NCBI RefSeq assembly: GCF_000143415.4
Contig: NW_003314280.1
Span: 2,029,549 to 2,093,548, forward strand
Direction: 5' to 3'
Length of the DNA stretch: 64,000 nucleotides
Source of the DNA: Selaginella moellendorffii
Taxonomy: Eukaryota; Streptophyta; Lycopodiopsida; Selaginellales; Selaginellaceae
Under the pieces are notes generated by a model. It was not told where the DNA came from, searched no databases, and worked only from the letters and a program-made list of their open reading frames with translations. Both the position numbers and the translations under genes were made by a program. Below, piece by piece: positions 1 to 10,836 of the stretch (position 1 is its first letter; the number at the start of each line of letters is the position of its first letter).

Positions 1-420
1 CTAGACACTTTTTATAAATGATTTATAAAACTAAATAAAACTAACATATGGGGCATGATAATGAGGGTGTTTAGTGGACACAATAGGCTATTATGTAATG
101 ATATTAAAGGACTAGTGCTCGATGCTTGACAAACCAGTACAAAACAAAGCAAAAGATAATTAACATACCAAGCTAAGTATGCTTTGGCTAAATAAATATT
201 TAAAAATTCCTTCCTTATGCTCATCAAGCCAAATATAAATGTTAAATCTAGTTTAGTAACACTTGAACAAGAGGGATTGATAAAAGGAATTAGTAGTATT
301 GACCTCCTGCCATTATGGCAGAAAGAAAAAAATATTTGAAAGGACTCGTTAATAAGTAACTTTTGATACTCACAATCACATTCATAACATACTCTTTCTT
401 TTGAGAAGATCGACATCCTT
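1..420 (-). mobile_element. Ty3/gypsy-related fragment
   Basis: The minus-strand translation of 12-416 shares blocks with the plus-strand translation of 34712-35035. Shared pieces include CDFEYQK/CDCEYQK, NGRR, MSIRKEFLN-YLAK and SLHNSLLC/SLYNSLPC, in the same order. The latter lies inside the decayed gypsy element at 33.8-41.1 kb, so this is a second, oppositely oriented fragment of the same internal region, continuing beyond the left edge. No intact domain is present, and I infer a dead copy. Confidence 0.6.
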
Positions 421-1322
421 GTCGATGCATACTCTAGTCTAGACCACTATTAAAAAAATAATTCAAGAAAAAGTTTATCAATTTAAATGAGTTAAAGAAT
501 TACCTCTCTATCTAAAATACATTACCATTCAAACAGCTTCTAGCCATGACATAGAAAAAAAAGCCAAAGGCCATAACCCTTCTAAGCAAACAAACCAAAC
601 CCATCAGTAAAATTTAAATAAACTATTGTAAATTGGTTGTTAAAGTTTTATATGGCCACACCCTTTTGACGGAATAAAGAACATCAAGTGAGTTATCTAA
701 TCAGTTTACAATAGTTACCCCATGACTAAAGATTTCATTATACACATGAAGTGTTGAAACTAATTTACCTATACTAGCTTAAACATAAAGATCAATAGAT
801 GGACAATATTGAAGTCATAGACAAAGATATTTTAGAGACCAAATTATTAGTGAATATTAAAATAAAAATTATTTGAATTAAATTATCATCTAATAAATCA
901 AATTACTAAGGTTAGGGATTTTGGAAGTGTTGAGTGATATAGGTTCAAACTCTAGCTTAAAACCACCAAGATTATTATATTTTGAAGATATAGGAATAAC
1001 CATCTAACAAAATTTAATAGTAAATATATCATCAAGAAACTTAATAATAATATCTAACTACCAAATATTGTAAAAAACTTGAAAAATAATTTACAAAATA
1101 TAGCTTAAATAACATAAAATATCATTGATTAGACAAGTAAAATATTTGTAAATATATCATTTGAAAAAAATAACATCATAATTTATCAAAACCAACTTTA
1201 ACAACAATAAACAGAATAGAATGAATATTGCAAGGCTAACAAACACCCATTCATACAAAATACCAATCTAGGTAATTTAAATAAATTTTAGTCAATAATA
1301 TAAAGGAATTAGAGTTGGTTAA
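421..1322. other. AT-rich DNA without a recognisable gene
   Basis: Very AT-rich sequence with short reading frames only. I see no conserved domain, no tRNA and no clear repeat boundary. It probably belongs to decayed transposon sequence around the fragment at 1-420. Confidence 0.5.
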
Positions 1323-1327
1323 GCATG

Positions 1328-1525
1328 TGTAAACTCCTGAGTCTGGACTTCCCGGGAGGTCACCCAGCCCAATACTATTCAAACCTAAGGACACTTAACC
1401 TCAAATATCCCAAAACCCTTAACCGATTGGAAAAGAGGGTGCACTCTTTTTTATTTATGGGCCCTTTCCCTCTATATTTGAACCCCATGGATCGTCTCTC
1501 AAGTCGTTCTCTTTGGTTGCTTACA
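1328..1525 (-). repeat. Cassandra 3' LTR (minus-strand sense)
   Basis: This 198-bp LTR runs from TGTAAAC to GCTTACA. It is the 3' LTR because the primer-binding site sits beside the other copy. The 5S-like block is at about 1345-1400. Adjacent internal sequence at 1526-1545 is only moderately purine-rich on the minus strand, so the polypurine tract is weak. Confidence 0.85.
1345..1400 (-). other. 5S rRNA-derived block in LTR
   Basis: On the minus strand this reads close to the plant 5S rRNA 3' half: a box-A-like GTGTCCTTAGG-type segment, then GGGTGACCTCC and GGAAGTCC-like box C (GGGAAGTCC in 5S, here CGGGAAGTCC). These are the internal pol III control elements. The match is by eye from knowledge of plant 5S; I infer possible pol III activity, not a functional 5S gene. 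Confidence 0.75.
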
Positions 1526-1613
1526 ATCCACCACGCTTCTTTGCAAATTCATGCCCTCGTGAACGGAAGTTGAGAGCCGCAGCTCTCCCGAGAGCCTCGC
1601 TCTCTTGACACCC

Positions 1614-1992
1614 TACCCCTCGGGTCGAGCCCAGTAGGAGCAAATTGGACCAGCCAGATGTCAATCAACATGTGGTGTGATTCCCTTAGCCAACTAATAG
1701 AGTCGGACCTGAAACCCCTTTGATACTAAATGTACCCCTCGGGTCGATGTCAATCAACATGTGGTGTGATTCCCTTAGCCAACTAATAGAGTCGGACCTG
1801 AAACCCCTTTGATACTAAATGTACCCCTCGGGTCGAGCCCAGTAGGAGCAAGTTAGACCACCCAGATGTCAATCAACATGTGGTGTGATTCCCTTAGCCA
1901 ACCAACAGAGTCGGACCTAAAACCTCTCAACATGTGGTGTGATTCCCTTAGCCAACCAACAGAGTTGGACCTAAAACCTCTCTGATACTAAA
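1614..1992. repeat. Internal tandem repeats of the Cassandra element
   Basis: Four partial copies of a unit share ATCAACATGTGGTGTGATTC, then CTTAGCCAAC, then a gap, then GATACTAAATGT. Units run about 1614-1731, 1732-1820, 1821-1926 and 1927-1992, with different internal truncations. Three of them carry the GATACTAAATGT segment that forms the primer-binding site next to the LTR, so the PBS region itself has been amplified. Confidence 0.8.
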
Positions 1993-2190
1993 TGTAAACT
2001 TCTGAGTTTAGACTTCCCGGGAGGTCACCCAGCCCAGTACTATTCAAACCCAGGGATGCTTAACCCCAAGTATCCCAACACCCTTAACCAATTGGAAAAA
2101 GGGGTGCACTCTTTTTTATTCATGAGCCCTTTCCCTCTATATTTGAACCCCATGGATCGTCTCTCAAGTCGTTCTCTTTGGTTGCTTACA
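1993..2190 (-). repeat. Cassandra 5' LTR (minus-strand sense)
   Basis: Second 198-bp LTR with TGTAA/TTACA ends and the 5S-like block at about 2010-2064. It lies next to the primer-binding site at 1979-1990, which fixes the element's orientation to the minus strand. It differs from the other LTR at scattered positions, so insertion is not very recent. Confidence 0.85.
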
Positions 2191-2195
2191 GCATG

Positions 2196-5100
2196 CTTTA
2201 GCAATATCTTACCAATATTTTAAACCCAAAAAACTAATTTACAATACACCAAAAATAACATATGGTAATGTGCAAAGCCAAAAGCTATCAAAATAACAAT
2301 TTACCATCACAAAAGATTGTAAGTCATTCCATTAATAAAGATGCATAACCACCATTGAATAACAATCCATTATCCTAAAGAATGGCAAATCATCTAACAT
2401 GAATAATAATTAAGCAAGGATAATCAACAAATTGCCTTCCTCAACAACTTTTAAAAAATGAATTAATGATTATAAGAACTTAAAGAATCAAAAGCTTGAA
2501 AAACCCTATTTCCAAATTTTATGCTCAAAAAGAAATTATGGTATAATATCCTTCTTAATACTTCTATAAGTCAAATCTTTATAATGCAAAACTAATGAAG
2601 AGCATATTTTGCATCAATCCAAAAACTAAATATAATAAAGTTATGCACAATAAGTGATCTCCAAATTAATTATTTATGAATCTATCTTTTATAACAAGAT
2701 ATAACTCACTTCATAATATAAGCATGTTTGTAATTTATAAACACAAAATTAATCTTCTTGCATATCAACCATTATATGATAGAATAAAAAAGAATATACT
2801 AAAAAGGGTTTACATAAGTTTATAAATTGAGTAAATACACAAAGAATATATTTGGATATTCTAGATTATTCTACCATCTAATGGTTCTTATTCATTTAGA
2901 TTAATCTTGTATTTATAGTTTATAAACATATTTATAAATCATCTTTTCAAGGAAAAACCAAAGGTTAAAATTTCAAAGATTAAGCCAAATATTAAATAAT
3001 TTCATCTAGAATACAGCTAATCCAACTTACCACTTAACTTTTTTGAATACCAATAAATGTTTTAATTACTAAAATGTATAAATGCTAATGACACAAAGGT
3101 ATAGCCAAATTATCAATACTATTTTTATTGAGAATAGCAAAACAAAATGTCCATCTTTAATAAGCCTAATTAATCACCTACCATTTAAACCATCATAGAT
3201 AGAAAATCCAATTGTCTCAATATGCTTATGAAGAAATATCTCATCTCACTCCAATCTTAATGTCAATATTAATGCATCATTTCAATGTTATCAACACTAA
3301 AAGAAAGCTAAGAGAAAGCAAAAATGAACTACCATTTAAAGCTTTTTAACAACTAAACTAACCAAGATTAAAAATACTTTATTTAGTATTTAAGACCAAT
3401 CTTTCAACAATACTTAGTTACTTATAACATATTATCAAAGAGTGAATCACCATGATATGCCAAGATCAGAAAACCATATAAACCTAACAACATGATCCCT
3501 TGTAACACCATTTGATAATGTAAGCCCACCACTGCTAAATCATCATTGAGTTAAGTTAAATGTCAACAATCTTTAACAAAGTCTATAAACAATCACAAAT
3601 TGTAAAATAATTAATAATCACTTTCCAACTTGCCTTTATATGACTCAACACCAAACTCATATCATTAAGCCATATATTTGTCCAATGAAAAACACTCTAG
3701 GTACAACATATATGAATATGGATAAGTATATAAAAAATAGCTATTCTAATATACTTGTACAATAATAAGCTCACTAACACATTTATCTAACAACTAGCTA
3801 TGAATAATCAACACTTAGTTGAAACTAAAGTGAAGACTATTAGATAAACTCATAAGTATATAACTTCCTATTGGATAAAGTTATAATATGAGTACTAATA
3901 CCTTAACCATAAACAATTAAGTTGGATATCACTATTTTCAACTAAAGCGTGCTAAGTGAAGAAAAGTGAGACTTCACTACTCATATAAAGTTTAGCCTAA
4001 TACAAATTGCAATTTGCCACCAAACATAATGTTACAGAAGAAAGGCACAAGAGTTATCGTTTTAGAAAAATGCACTAGACACTTTTCTATTTCATCTCCA
4101 AACTCTATTAAACTCAACTGCCTTTAGCCTCAAAAGTTAACATCTTTTTTGGACCACATCATACAAATAACCTACTAAATTCAATTCTAACCCTTTCACC
4201 AATTTGCAATAACTCAAGAAAAACAAAATGATTTTTGGGTAAAATGATTAACATATTGATTATTAGAAAAGTATAATTTTTTTTGTAAAAATCAGTTACT
4301 TCCCTTTCTTTTACCACCACCTACTCCCCATCTTTCCTTCCTTCTTTCTTTCAAATTTCCCATCTTAGGTAAAAAATGATTCTCTATCTACAAATGCAAA
4401 TTTTCAAGACTTAACTAATTTCTTCCTACCTACAACTTCAAATAGGTTCAACTTAATGTAAATTCTCATGACCCAATAATATACTTAAACATTGAAAATC
4501 ATTACCATATATCTAGCATCGAAAATGATATCCATAAATGCTAATGAATACCCAAAACTTAATCATGAAGATTATGTATTTGAATATCCATATTATACTT
4601 ACACTCTTCTTTAATTACCTTCAAGATCTAATATGAAACCAAAACAAAAATAAAAAAACTAACATAAAAAATCAAGTTCTAAGGAAAATTCCTTATCACT
4701 TACTATAATAATACCATTTCTGCTAACATAAGTGTTAGTATTGTCAATGCCTTAATTACACCTTCTTCATCCAATAATTAAGTATTGTCACTCATGCCTT
4801 TCAATAGCAAGTCTAAGCAAAATAGTTTAGCACTTTACTTCTCTCTACCATTTGTAATGCCATTATAACTAACATTAGGGATTCTAATTGCATGATGTGA
4901 ACATAAGTAATGAGTTACACCTCATTCCAAATTATCTTTTATAAAAAAGAAAATAATTTACATGTTTGATCCTTTGTCTCTAATGACTCTTTTTTTAGAA
5001 TCAACTTTGACTAAACCTCAAGCTTGCATTCAAATTGCTTTTATCTAATCTAAGAAAAGTTTATGAGAGAGCATAGTAATGAAAATTTGAATCAATAAAA

Positions 5101-5742
5101 TAATCCCTAAAATCTTAATTGAGTCTGTAGCTATATAGCACGGCACTAGTGGATCCGTCCTAAGCATGATTATGAGTGGAAGCCTCTTTGCCACTTATTA
5201 TAAACCTAATAAAACTTTACTTTTACCTATGATAATATGAAAAAACTCATAGGAACCACTAATAGGCTAACATTAATCCTACCAACTCAAAATGTAATCT
5301 CAAATTACTAATATATTTTACTCATAAACCCAAAAAAGTAACTAAAATTTATATCCAAGAGATGCATGTGAAGTCATAGTAACCAAATGTGAACCCACTT
5401 GAATCATTTTTTTATTTATGCATACATAATAAAATTGGATTCTTAATTTCATTGGATAATACTTACTGAGACTCATTCTCTGATACCAACTAAATGTAGT
5501 ATATGTGATTTTCACCCTATACCCTATAGTGATTTACTTTAATATAACTACGGAGTAAAATCTAATCCTTAGCCATGTGGGCCAAGGGCACGAGTTTTAG
5601 AGCATTGGTCCACTGAAAAAAAAAGATAGAATTAAATTTCTAAACATATAGTTAAGGAATGAAGGAATTGGAGTATAGAACAACTTTTGAGTGTATAGTT
5701 AAGGAGTGAAGGAATAAAAGCATGAAGTGATATTAAAACATT
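2196..5742. other. AT-rich DNA; orphan PBS at 5477-5488
   Basis: About 3.5 kb of AT-rich DNA without coding evidence. The one clear signal is TCTCTGATACCA at 5477-5488. Its reverse complement TGGTATCAGAGA matches 11 of 12 bases of the initiator-tRNA-Met primer-binding site, and the neighbouring TGTAGTATATG at 5495 could be an LTR edge. A minus-strand LTR element, partly lost in the assembly gap, is the likely source. Confidence 0.5.
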
Positions 5743-5842
5743 NNNNNNNNNNNNNNNNNNNNNNNNNNNNNNNNNNNNNNNNNNNNNNNNNNNNNNNNNN
5801 NNNNNNNNNNNNNNNNNNNNNNNNNNNNNNNNNNNNNNNNNN
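5743..5842. other. Assembly gap (100 N)
   Basis: A run of exactly 100 N, the conventional placeholder for a gap of unknown size. It is followed at once by an (AT)n microsatellite (5843-5868), which probably caused the assembly break. Any apparent protein across it is meaningless. Confidence 0.99.
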
Positions 5843-5868
5843 ATATATATATATATATATATATATAT
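5843..5868. repeat. (AT)n microsatellite
   Basis: Perfect AT dinucleotide repeat that borders the gap; its true length is unknown because the gap truncates it. Confidence 0.9.
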
Positions 5869-7733
5869 AAACATGGTCTACCATCTATGATCACATTAAT
5901 ATCTTGATTGTGAGTTACTAGTGGCCTCTATCCACCGTTCTAAACCACAAAAATCAAGTTAGGCAGCCCACCCAAGAAATTCAATGAGATAATAGACACC
6001 TAATGTGGATCTAGTGCAAGCTGTGCTTAGTGCTATAGTCAAAACAATCCCATTTTTTATCCATTAGCCAATTCTTCCTTCTCCACGATATTATGCTTTA
6101 TATCAAATTGCCTAACAAAGCACATGAAGAATTTATATATGGCATTGATGTATACAAAACCATGTAATTCCCCAACAAGGCATATGAAGAATTCATATGT
6201 GGTGTTGATGTATACAAAACTATCTAATTGCCCATGCTAAACCATGTTTTTCATGAACAGGCAAAATTTCTACCAAAACAATTAAGCAAACATTAAAGTA
6301 TTTCCACAATTTATTAAAAGAAGTCATGAAGAGCTCAAAAGAGAAAAGTTTTACTTTTTCCTTAAGCAAATTTCTAAGTTATACTTAGAATATACTTATA
6401 TATTCTGGGATATTCTACCATCTAACAATTACTTGTATTTATAATTTATAAACTTTTCTAAATACTTTCTACTATATAATAGTTGATAAGAAATAATATT
6501 AATATTTTATTATAAAATATAAACATGTTTGAAATCATAAACATTCATTTGATGAATTGGGATTAATAAAGAGTACAACACATGAATAACATTTCTATTA
6601 AGAAAATCAAGTGATTTCTGCATACAACGTGCAAAAAATTATTAACTAACACACCATGGATATTAAGTTTCATAAACTAAAAACACAAAACCAAAAATAT
6701 TAATTATTCACCAATTAAAATTCTCATTTTTAGCAATAGAAACTGTCTATGCTTCTTGAGTGATAGAAAATGGAAAGCCTGAACAATCATTCTTGTAATA
6801 TTTTTGGTAAACATATTTATCATAGTCTATAAAATTTAATTTTTGAGTTTTATCCAAAATCTAGAGTGTTTAATAATAAAAGTGATTCAATTGCATTCAA
6901 AATTTTCTCTTTATATGTATTGATACAATGTTAAGTGTTCTATAACTTATATATCCTAGAATTTCATAAACAATTATGCATATATTCCTTTCTCTCTCTT
7001 AACACTTTATTGAATATAAAGTAAATTTATTAATCTGTAAAATTCTCAACCTAGAATAACTATTTGGCAAAAATATATTTTATAATTGGTACTAATGAGC
7101 AGTTATAGCACCCGCTAATCTCTAAATAAATTATACTAAAACTTTGAGGTTTAAGCAAAATCAATTAAAAATATAATCTTAACATGAATCATTTGATACT
7201 GTTGTGCTAAATGAAGAGTATGAATGTAATATAATTACTAAAAAATATTATCATAGTCATCACCAAGTTTGTACACCTATTTAAACAATATAATATAATC
7301 CTTTAAATAAATAATAAATTTTTAATTTTTACTTATAAGTAAAATATAAATAGATTAATAAATTATTTTAGCATAAAACTTATACTGTAATTTATAAACT
7401 GGCAAGAAACTCAAATTTTAAATTTTAAAATAAAGTAAAATAAGACTGTTATTTGAAAAAGAAAATAATAGAATGGAGAATCTCAAACATAACAATTTTT
7501 ATTTTAAATTAATCAATTTGAACACATATTGAGAAAAATTATTTACTTGCTACAATAATTATTAATAAAGTTCCATAGGAGTATAATCCAATCAAGGAAG
7601 TTATTGCAAATGATCTAGCTGCCATTGATACTAGAGGAAGGCAAGTAGTTGGTCATGTACTTCTTTGCCATATACAAATTATAATATAAATTCAAAAAAA
7701 AATTCTTAAAGGAACATGAAATATTTTGGATTC
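5869..7733. other. AT-rich DNA with a short tandem duplication
   Basis: There is no gene. At about 6108-6232 a unit of about 60 bp is duplicated in tandem (both copies contain CATATGAAGAATT-like sequence and GTTGATGTATACAAAAC). The rest is AT-rich DNA with no visible LTR, PBS or domain. Confidence 0.5.
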
Positions 7734-7738
7734 AAAGG

Positions 7739-7903
7739 TGTAGCGCACTTTATCTCTCTCTCCTTAAGCCAATTGAAAAAGGGGCAATTGCTTAATGAGA
7801 GAACCCTTAGTAGTGGCTATTTTATCCTTATTTATCCCCCAAGGTTCTAAGGATCCACAGTGACAATATATCCAAATCTCATCCTATGATCACATGCACT
7901 ACA
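7739..7903 (-). repeat. 3' LTR of the TRIM-like element
   Basis: 165-bp LTR with TGTAGCGCAC and GCACTACA ends, preceded by TSD AAAGG. The polypurine tract lies just inside it at 7904-7918 on the minus strand. Confidence 0.85.
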
Positions 7904-9358
7904 CTTATCCCCCCTTTTAGAGATGTTAATGTCCTCATCGACTATTGACTAACAACACCCCCCATTCAAAGATATCAATGTCCTCATTAATTATTGACTA
8001 ACAACCCTTACTGAGCCAAGGGGAACCAACACCTCCATCCCATTCAGAGATATCAATGTCCTTATTGATTATTAGCTAACAACCCTTACTGAGCCAAGGG
8101 GAACTAGCACCTCCATTTATCCCCAAGGTTCCAAGGATCCATAGTGACAGTATATCCAAATCTCATCCCATGATCACATACATTACACTCGCCCCCCCCT
8201 TCAAAGATGTTAATGTCCTCATTGACTATTGACTAACAACCCCTACTGAGCCAAGGGGAATCAACACCTTTATCCCCTTCAAAGATGTCAATATCCTTAT
8301 TGACTATTGACTAATAACCCCTACTAAGCCAAGGGGAACTAACACCTTCATTTCCACACTAAATCTACCAATCCTTCCATTGTGTAGACTAACTATTCCA
8401 TGTGAGTCAACTAGTCATCCACCCGTACTACAGTCCTACGATAACAACCCCTACTGAGCCAAGGGGAACTAGCACCTCCATCCCCTTCAAAGATGTCAAT
8501 GTCCTTATTGACTATTGACTAACAACCCCTATTAAGCCAAGGGGACATTGTGTAGACTAGTTATTCCATGTGAGGCAACTAATCATCCACCCATACTACA
8601 ATCCCACGGTAACAACCCCTACTGAGCCAAGGGGAATCAACACCTCCATCCCCTTCAAAGATGTCAATGTCTTCATTGACTATTGACTAATAACCCCTAT
8701 TGAGCCAAGGGGAACTAGTCATCCACCCGTATCACAGTTTTATGGTGAATACTGAGCCAAGAGGACATTATGTAAATTAACTATTCCATGTGAGCAACTA
8801 ATCATCCACCCGTACTGCAATCCCATGGTAACAACCCCTATTGAGCCAAGGGGAACTAACACCTCCATCCCTTTCAAAGGCAGCTAATCATCCACCCATA
8901 CCGCAGTCCCACGATAATAACCCTTACTGAGCCAAGGGGAACCAACACGTCCATCCCCTTTAGAGATGTTAATGTCCTCATTCACTATTGAGGGACGGTA
9001 ACAACCCCTACTGACGGTCCCACGGTGGATACAAATCCTTCCATTGTGTAGATTAGCTATTCCACCCGTATTGCAGTCCCCCTACTAAGCCAAGGGGAAC
9101 TAATTATCTACCTGTACTGCAGTCCTACGATGAATACCAATCCTTCCATTGTGTAGACTAGCTATTCCACCCGTATTGCAGTCCTCCTATTGAGCCAAGG
9201 GGAACTAATCATCCACCCGTACTGTAGTCTCACGATGGATACCAATCCTTCCATTGTATAAACTAGTTATTCCACCTGTATTGCAGTCCCACAGTGGATA
9301 CCAATCCAGACTAGCTATTCCATGGGAATGAACCCATGCCATTTGCTCCGATATCAAT
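7904..9358. repeat. Internal scrambled repeats of the TRIM-like element
   Basis: The interior is made of many copies of modules: CTACTGAGCCAAGGGGAACT, CAAAGATGTCAATGTCC plus TTATTGACTATTGACTAAC, CATCCACCCGTACTGCAGTC and CCAATCCTTCCATTGTGTAG. They recur in varied order and with partial deletions. No reading frame of note is present. The pattern suggests repeated template switching or unequal exchange. Confidence 0.8.
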
Positions 9359-9519
9359 TGTAGTGCACCTTATTTCTCTCCTCTTAAGTTAACTAAAAAA
9401 GGGGCAATTGCTTAATAAGAGAGCTTTTAGTGACTATTTTATCCCTATTTATCCCCAAGGTTCCAAGGATCCATGGTGACAGTATATCTAAATCTCATCC
9501 CATAATCACATGCGCTACA
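9359..9519 (-). repeat. 5' LTR of the TRIM-like element
   Basis: 161-bp LTR with TGTAGTGCAC and GCGCTACA ends, followed by TSD AAAGG at 9520-9524. The primer-binding site is at 9344-9356 on the minus strand. Confidence 0.85.
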
Positions 9520-9564
9520 AAAGGTAATAATTGTTGAAATTTTTGAAAAGTATTTTTGAAAAAT

Positions 9565-9725
9565 ATATATTGTGAGGTCCAAGTGTACAGCTACAATGCT
9601 GTATACTAATATTAGTGTAGTGAGATTTTAGTAGCCAGACCATTCGCTCTTATATATAAACTAGGGTTTTTGGGCTAATTGATATGCACATTTTTATATT
9701 CCACTTCCATATTCTATGCACTCAT
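9565..9725 (+). repeat. Solo LTR-like fragment of the gypsy family
   Basis: This stretch resembles the terminal sequences at 33797 and 40970: GAGGTCCAAGTGTACAGC, then TGTATACTAATATTAG, then a CTCTTATATATA segment and TATGCACTCAT. It is therefore a dispersed, probably solo LTR of the same Ty3/gypsy family. The exact ends are unclear. Confidence 0.6.
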
Positions 9726-10098
9726 AGTATTATCTAAATTAGAAATATCTATAAACACAATATGAATTTAGAAATGAATTTCACATTAAAGATAGTATAT
9801 ACTAATCAATTTAGTTTATAAACATATCTTATAAATTAGAAAGGATAAGTTGGAAAAAGGGAAAATCCTTCACAGTTTTAATGATTTGCATGTGTAAGAG
9901 GTTACTCCTTTAGATTTAAAAACTAGAAAATACAATGGGTTTAGAAGTAGAAATTCCACAAATTTCTAATAATTGCCTCTTATTATATGATCATGTGATT
10001 TTTCTTTTGAATCCATCCAATGATTTATTAGAAAATATTCTTGATAAAATATTACAAATATATTTTACTAGAATAGTTTTATCTATAATATAATCAAA

Positions 10099-10761
10099 CT
10101 ATCTTCTTGCATAAAAATATTTGAGTGACATTTTAAGTTTACGAATAATCAAATCGACTACCAAAGCCACGACAATTGCAAACGCTTCTAAACACTTCTC
10201 CCACATATAGTTCCAAGCCAAACCCAGAAATCCAAGCAGGTAAGAGCATTCAAAGCTTTTGAAAAGCTGTGAAGGAAACCATCTGCTGAAAACTCTGGTG
10301 ACAATGGCCTGGAACATATTCGAGGTAGCATTTTGTACCTGCGACGAGGCAACACTTGGGCTTGGACGGCTCGGCCCAGCGCTACTTGTGGTAGCACGAA
10401 CGCTGCTTCCTTTGAGCTTGAGGAAGCTCTTCCAGCAGCTGATCCGAGCGGAATAGTCCACCCTCCTCCAAATCCCAGCACCATGACTCGCAGGTCCGCC
10501 ATGAGGGGCCGGGCCAAGAAGCATGAAAATTCTCAGGTGGAGTAGCACTCCCTTCACCTTGGCTGTGACTGTCGCCTTGGCACGCATCTCATCGTCTCGC
10601 TTGCCCCACCACAGGAAGCGCCGCCTCGCCCTACCTTTGAAGCTCCACGAGAGGCCGCAACCCAGCGACCGGAACGAGAGACGCATCCTGTGAAGAGCAG
10701 CCATAGCCAAAGGCGGACGTGGCAGTTTACCGTTGAAAACAATCCGACGTGTCAAGCACAC
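10099..10761 (-). CDS. Possible small membrane protein (unrecognised)
   Basis: A 220-codon reading frame lies on the minus strand. Initiation could equally be at internal Met codons near 10704 or 10686. The C-terminal 60 residues are hydrophobic (segment LLGFLGLAWNY, then AFAIVVALVVDLII), which suggests one or two membrane spans, followed by a basic tail. The middle is Ser/Arg-rich. A GTACAA...TTCACAG segment within it (about 10340-10270) could be an in-frame intron, so the model is uncertain. I recognise no family. It lies at the edge between the AT-rich repeat island and the GC-richer gene island. The stop falls already in AT-rich sequence. It may be a real lineage-specific gene or a chance open frame. 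Confidence 0.35.
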   Translation of the reverse strand: MCLTRRIVFNGKLPRPPLAMAALHRMRLSFRSLGCGLSWSFKGRARRRFLWWGKRDDEMRAKATVTAKVKGVLLHLRIFMLLGPAPHGGPASHGAGIWRRVDYSARISCWKSFLKLKGSSVRATTSSAGPSRPSPSVASSQVQNATSNMFQAIVTRVFSRWFPSQLFKSFECSYLLGFLGLAWNYMWEKCLEAFAIVVALVVDLIIRKLKMSLKYFYARR

Positions 10762-10836
10762 ATGGCTTGGTTCTCATTGCGAGATGAATCTTTACACGCT
10801 CTCGCCACGAGCAACAATTCTAGGACAAATAAATTG

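Larger units (their letters stand above)
1328..2190 (-). mobile_element. Cassandra-type TRIM retrotransposon, complete with TSD
   Basis: Two 198-bp direct repeats (1328-1525 and 1993-2190) both begin TGTAA and end TTACA. They are flanked by an identical 5-bp target-site duplication GCATG (1323-1327 and 2191-2195). On the minus strand, TAGTATCAGAGA (1979-1990) lies 2 nt from the upstream LTR and matches 10 of 12 bases of the usual initiator-tRNA-Met primer-binding site TGGTATCAGAGC. The 863-bp element has no coding capacity, so it must be mobilised in trans. Each LTR holds a block that matches the 3' half of plant 5S rRNA in the sense direction of the element. This is the hallmark of Cassandra elements. 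The internal part is a set of 60-105-bp tandem repeats. Confidence 0.88.
7739..9519 (-). mobile_element. TRIM-like LTR retrotransposon, complete with TSD
   Basis: Direct repeats at 7739-7903 and 9359-9519 start TGTAG and end CTACA. They are flanked by a perfect 5-bp duplication AAAGG (7734-7738 and 9520-9524). On the minus strand TGATATCGGAGCA (9344-9356) matches 11 of 13 bases of the initiator-tRNA-Met primer-binding site, 2 nt from the LTR. A purine tract, AAAAGGGGGGATAAG (minus strand of 7904-7918), abuts the other LTR as a polypurine tract should. The 1.78-kb element has no gag or pol and consists internally of scrambled copies of a short unit. It is a non-autonomous element unrelated in sequence to the Cassandra copy. 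I cannot name the family. Confidence 0.87.

Noticed and set aside
5632-5884. Reading frames running through the N block
   Set aside because: They consist of unknown residues and AT-repeat Tyr-Ile; artefact of the gap.
7904-9358. CRISPR-like or satellite array in the TRIM interior
   Set aside because: Repeats vary in order and length and are bracketed by LTRs with TSDs; this is internal retroelement sequence in plant DNA.
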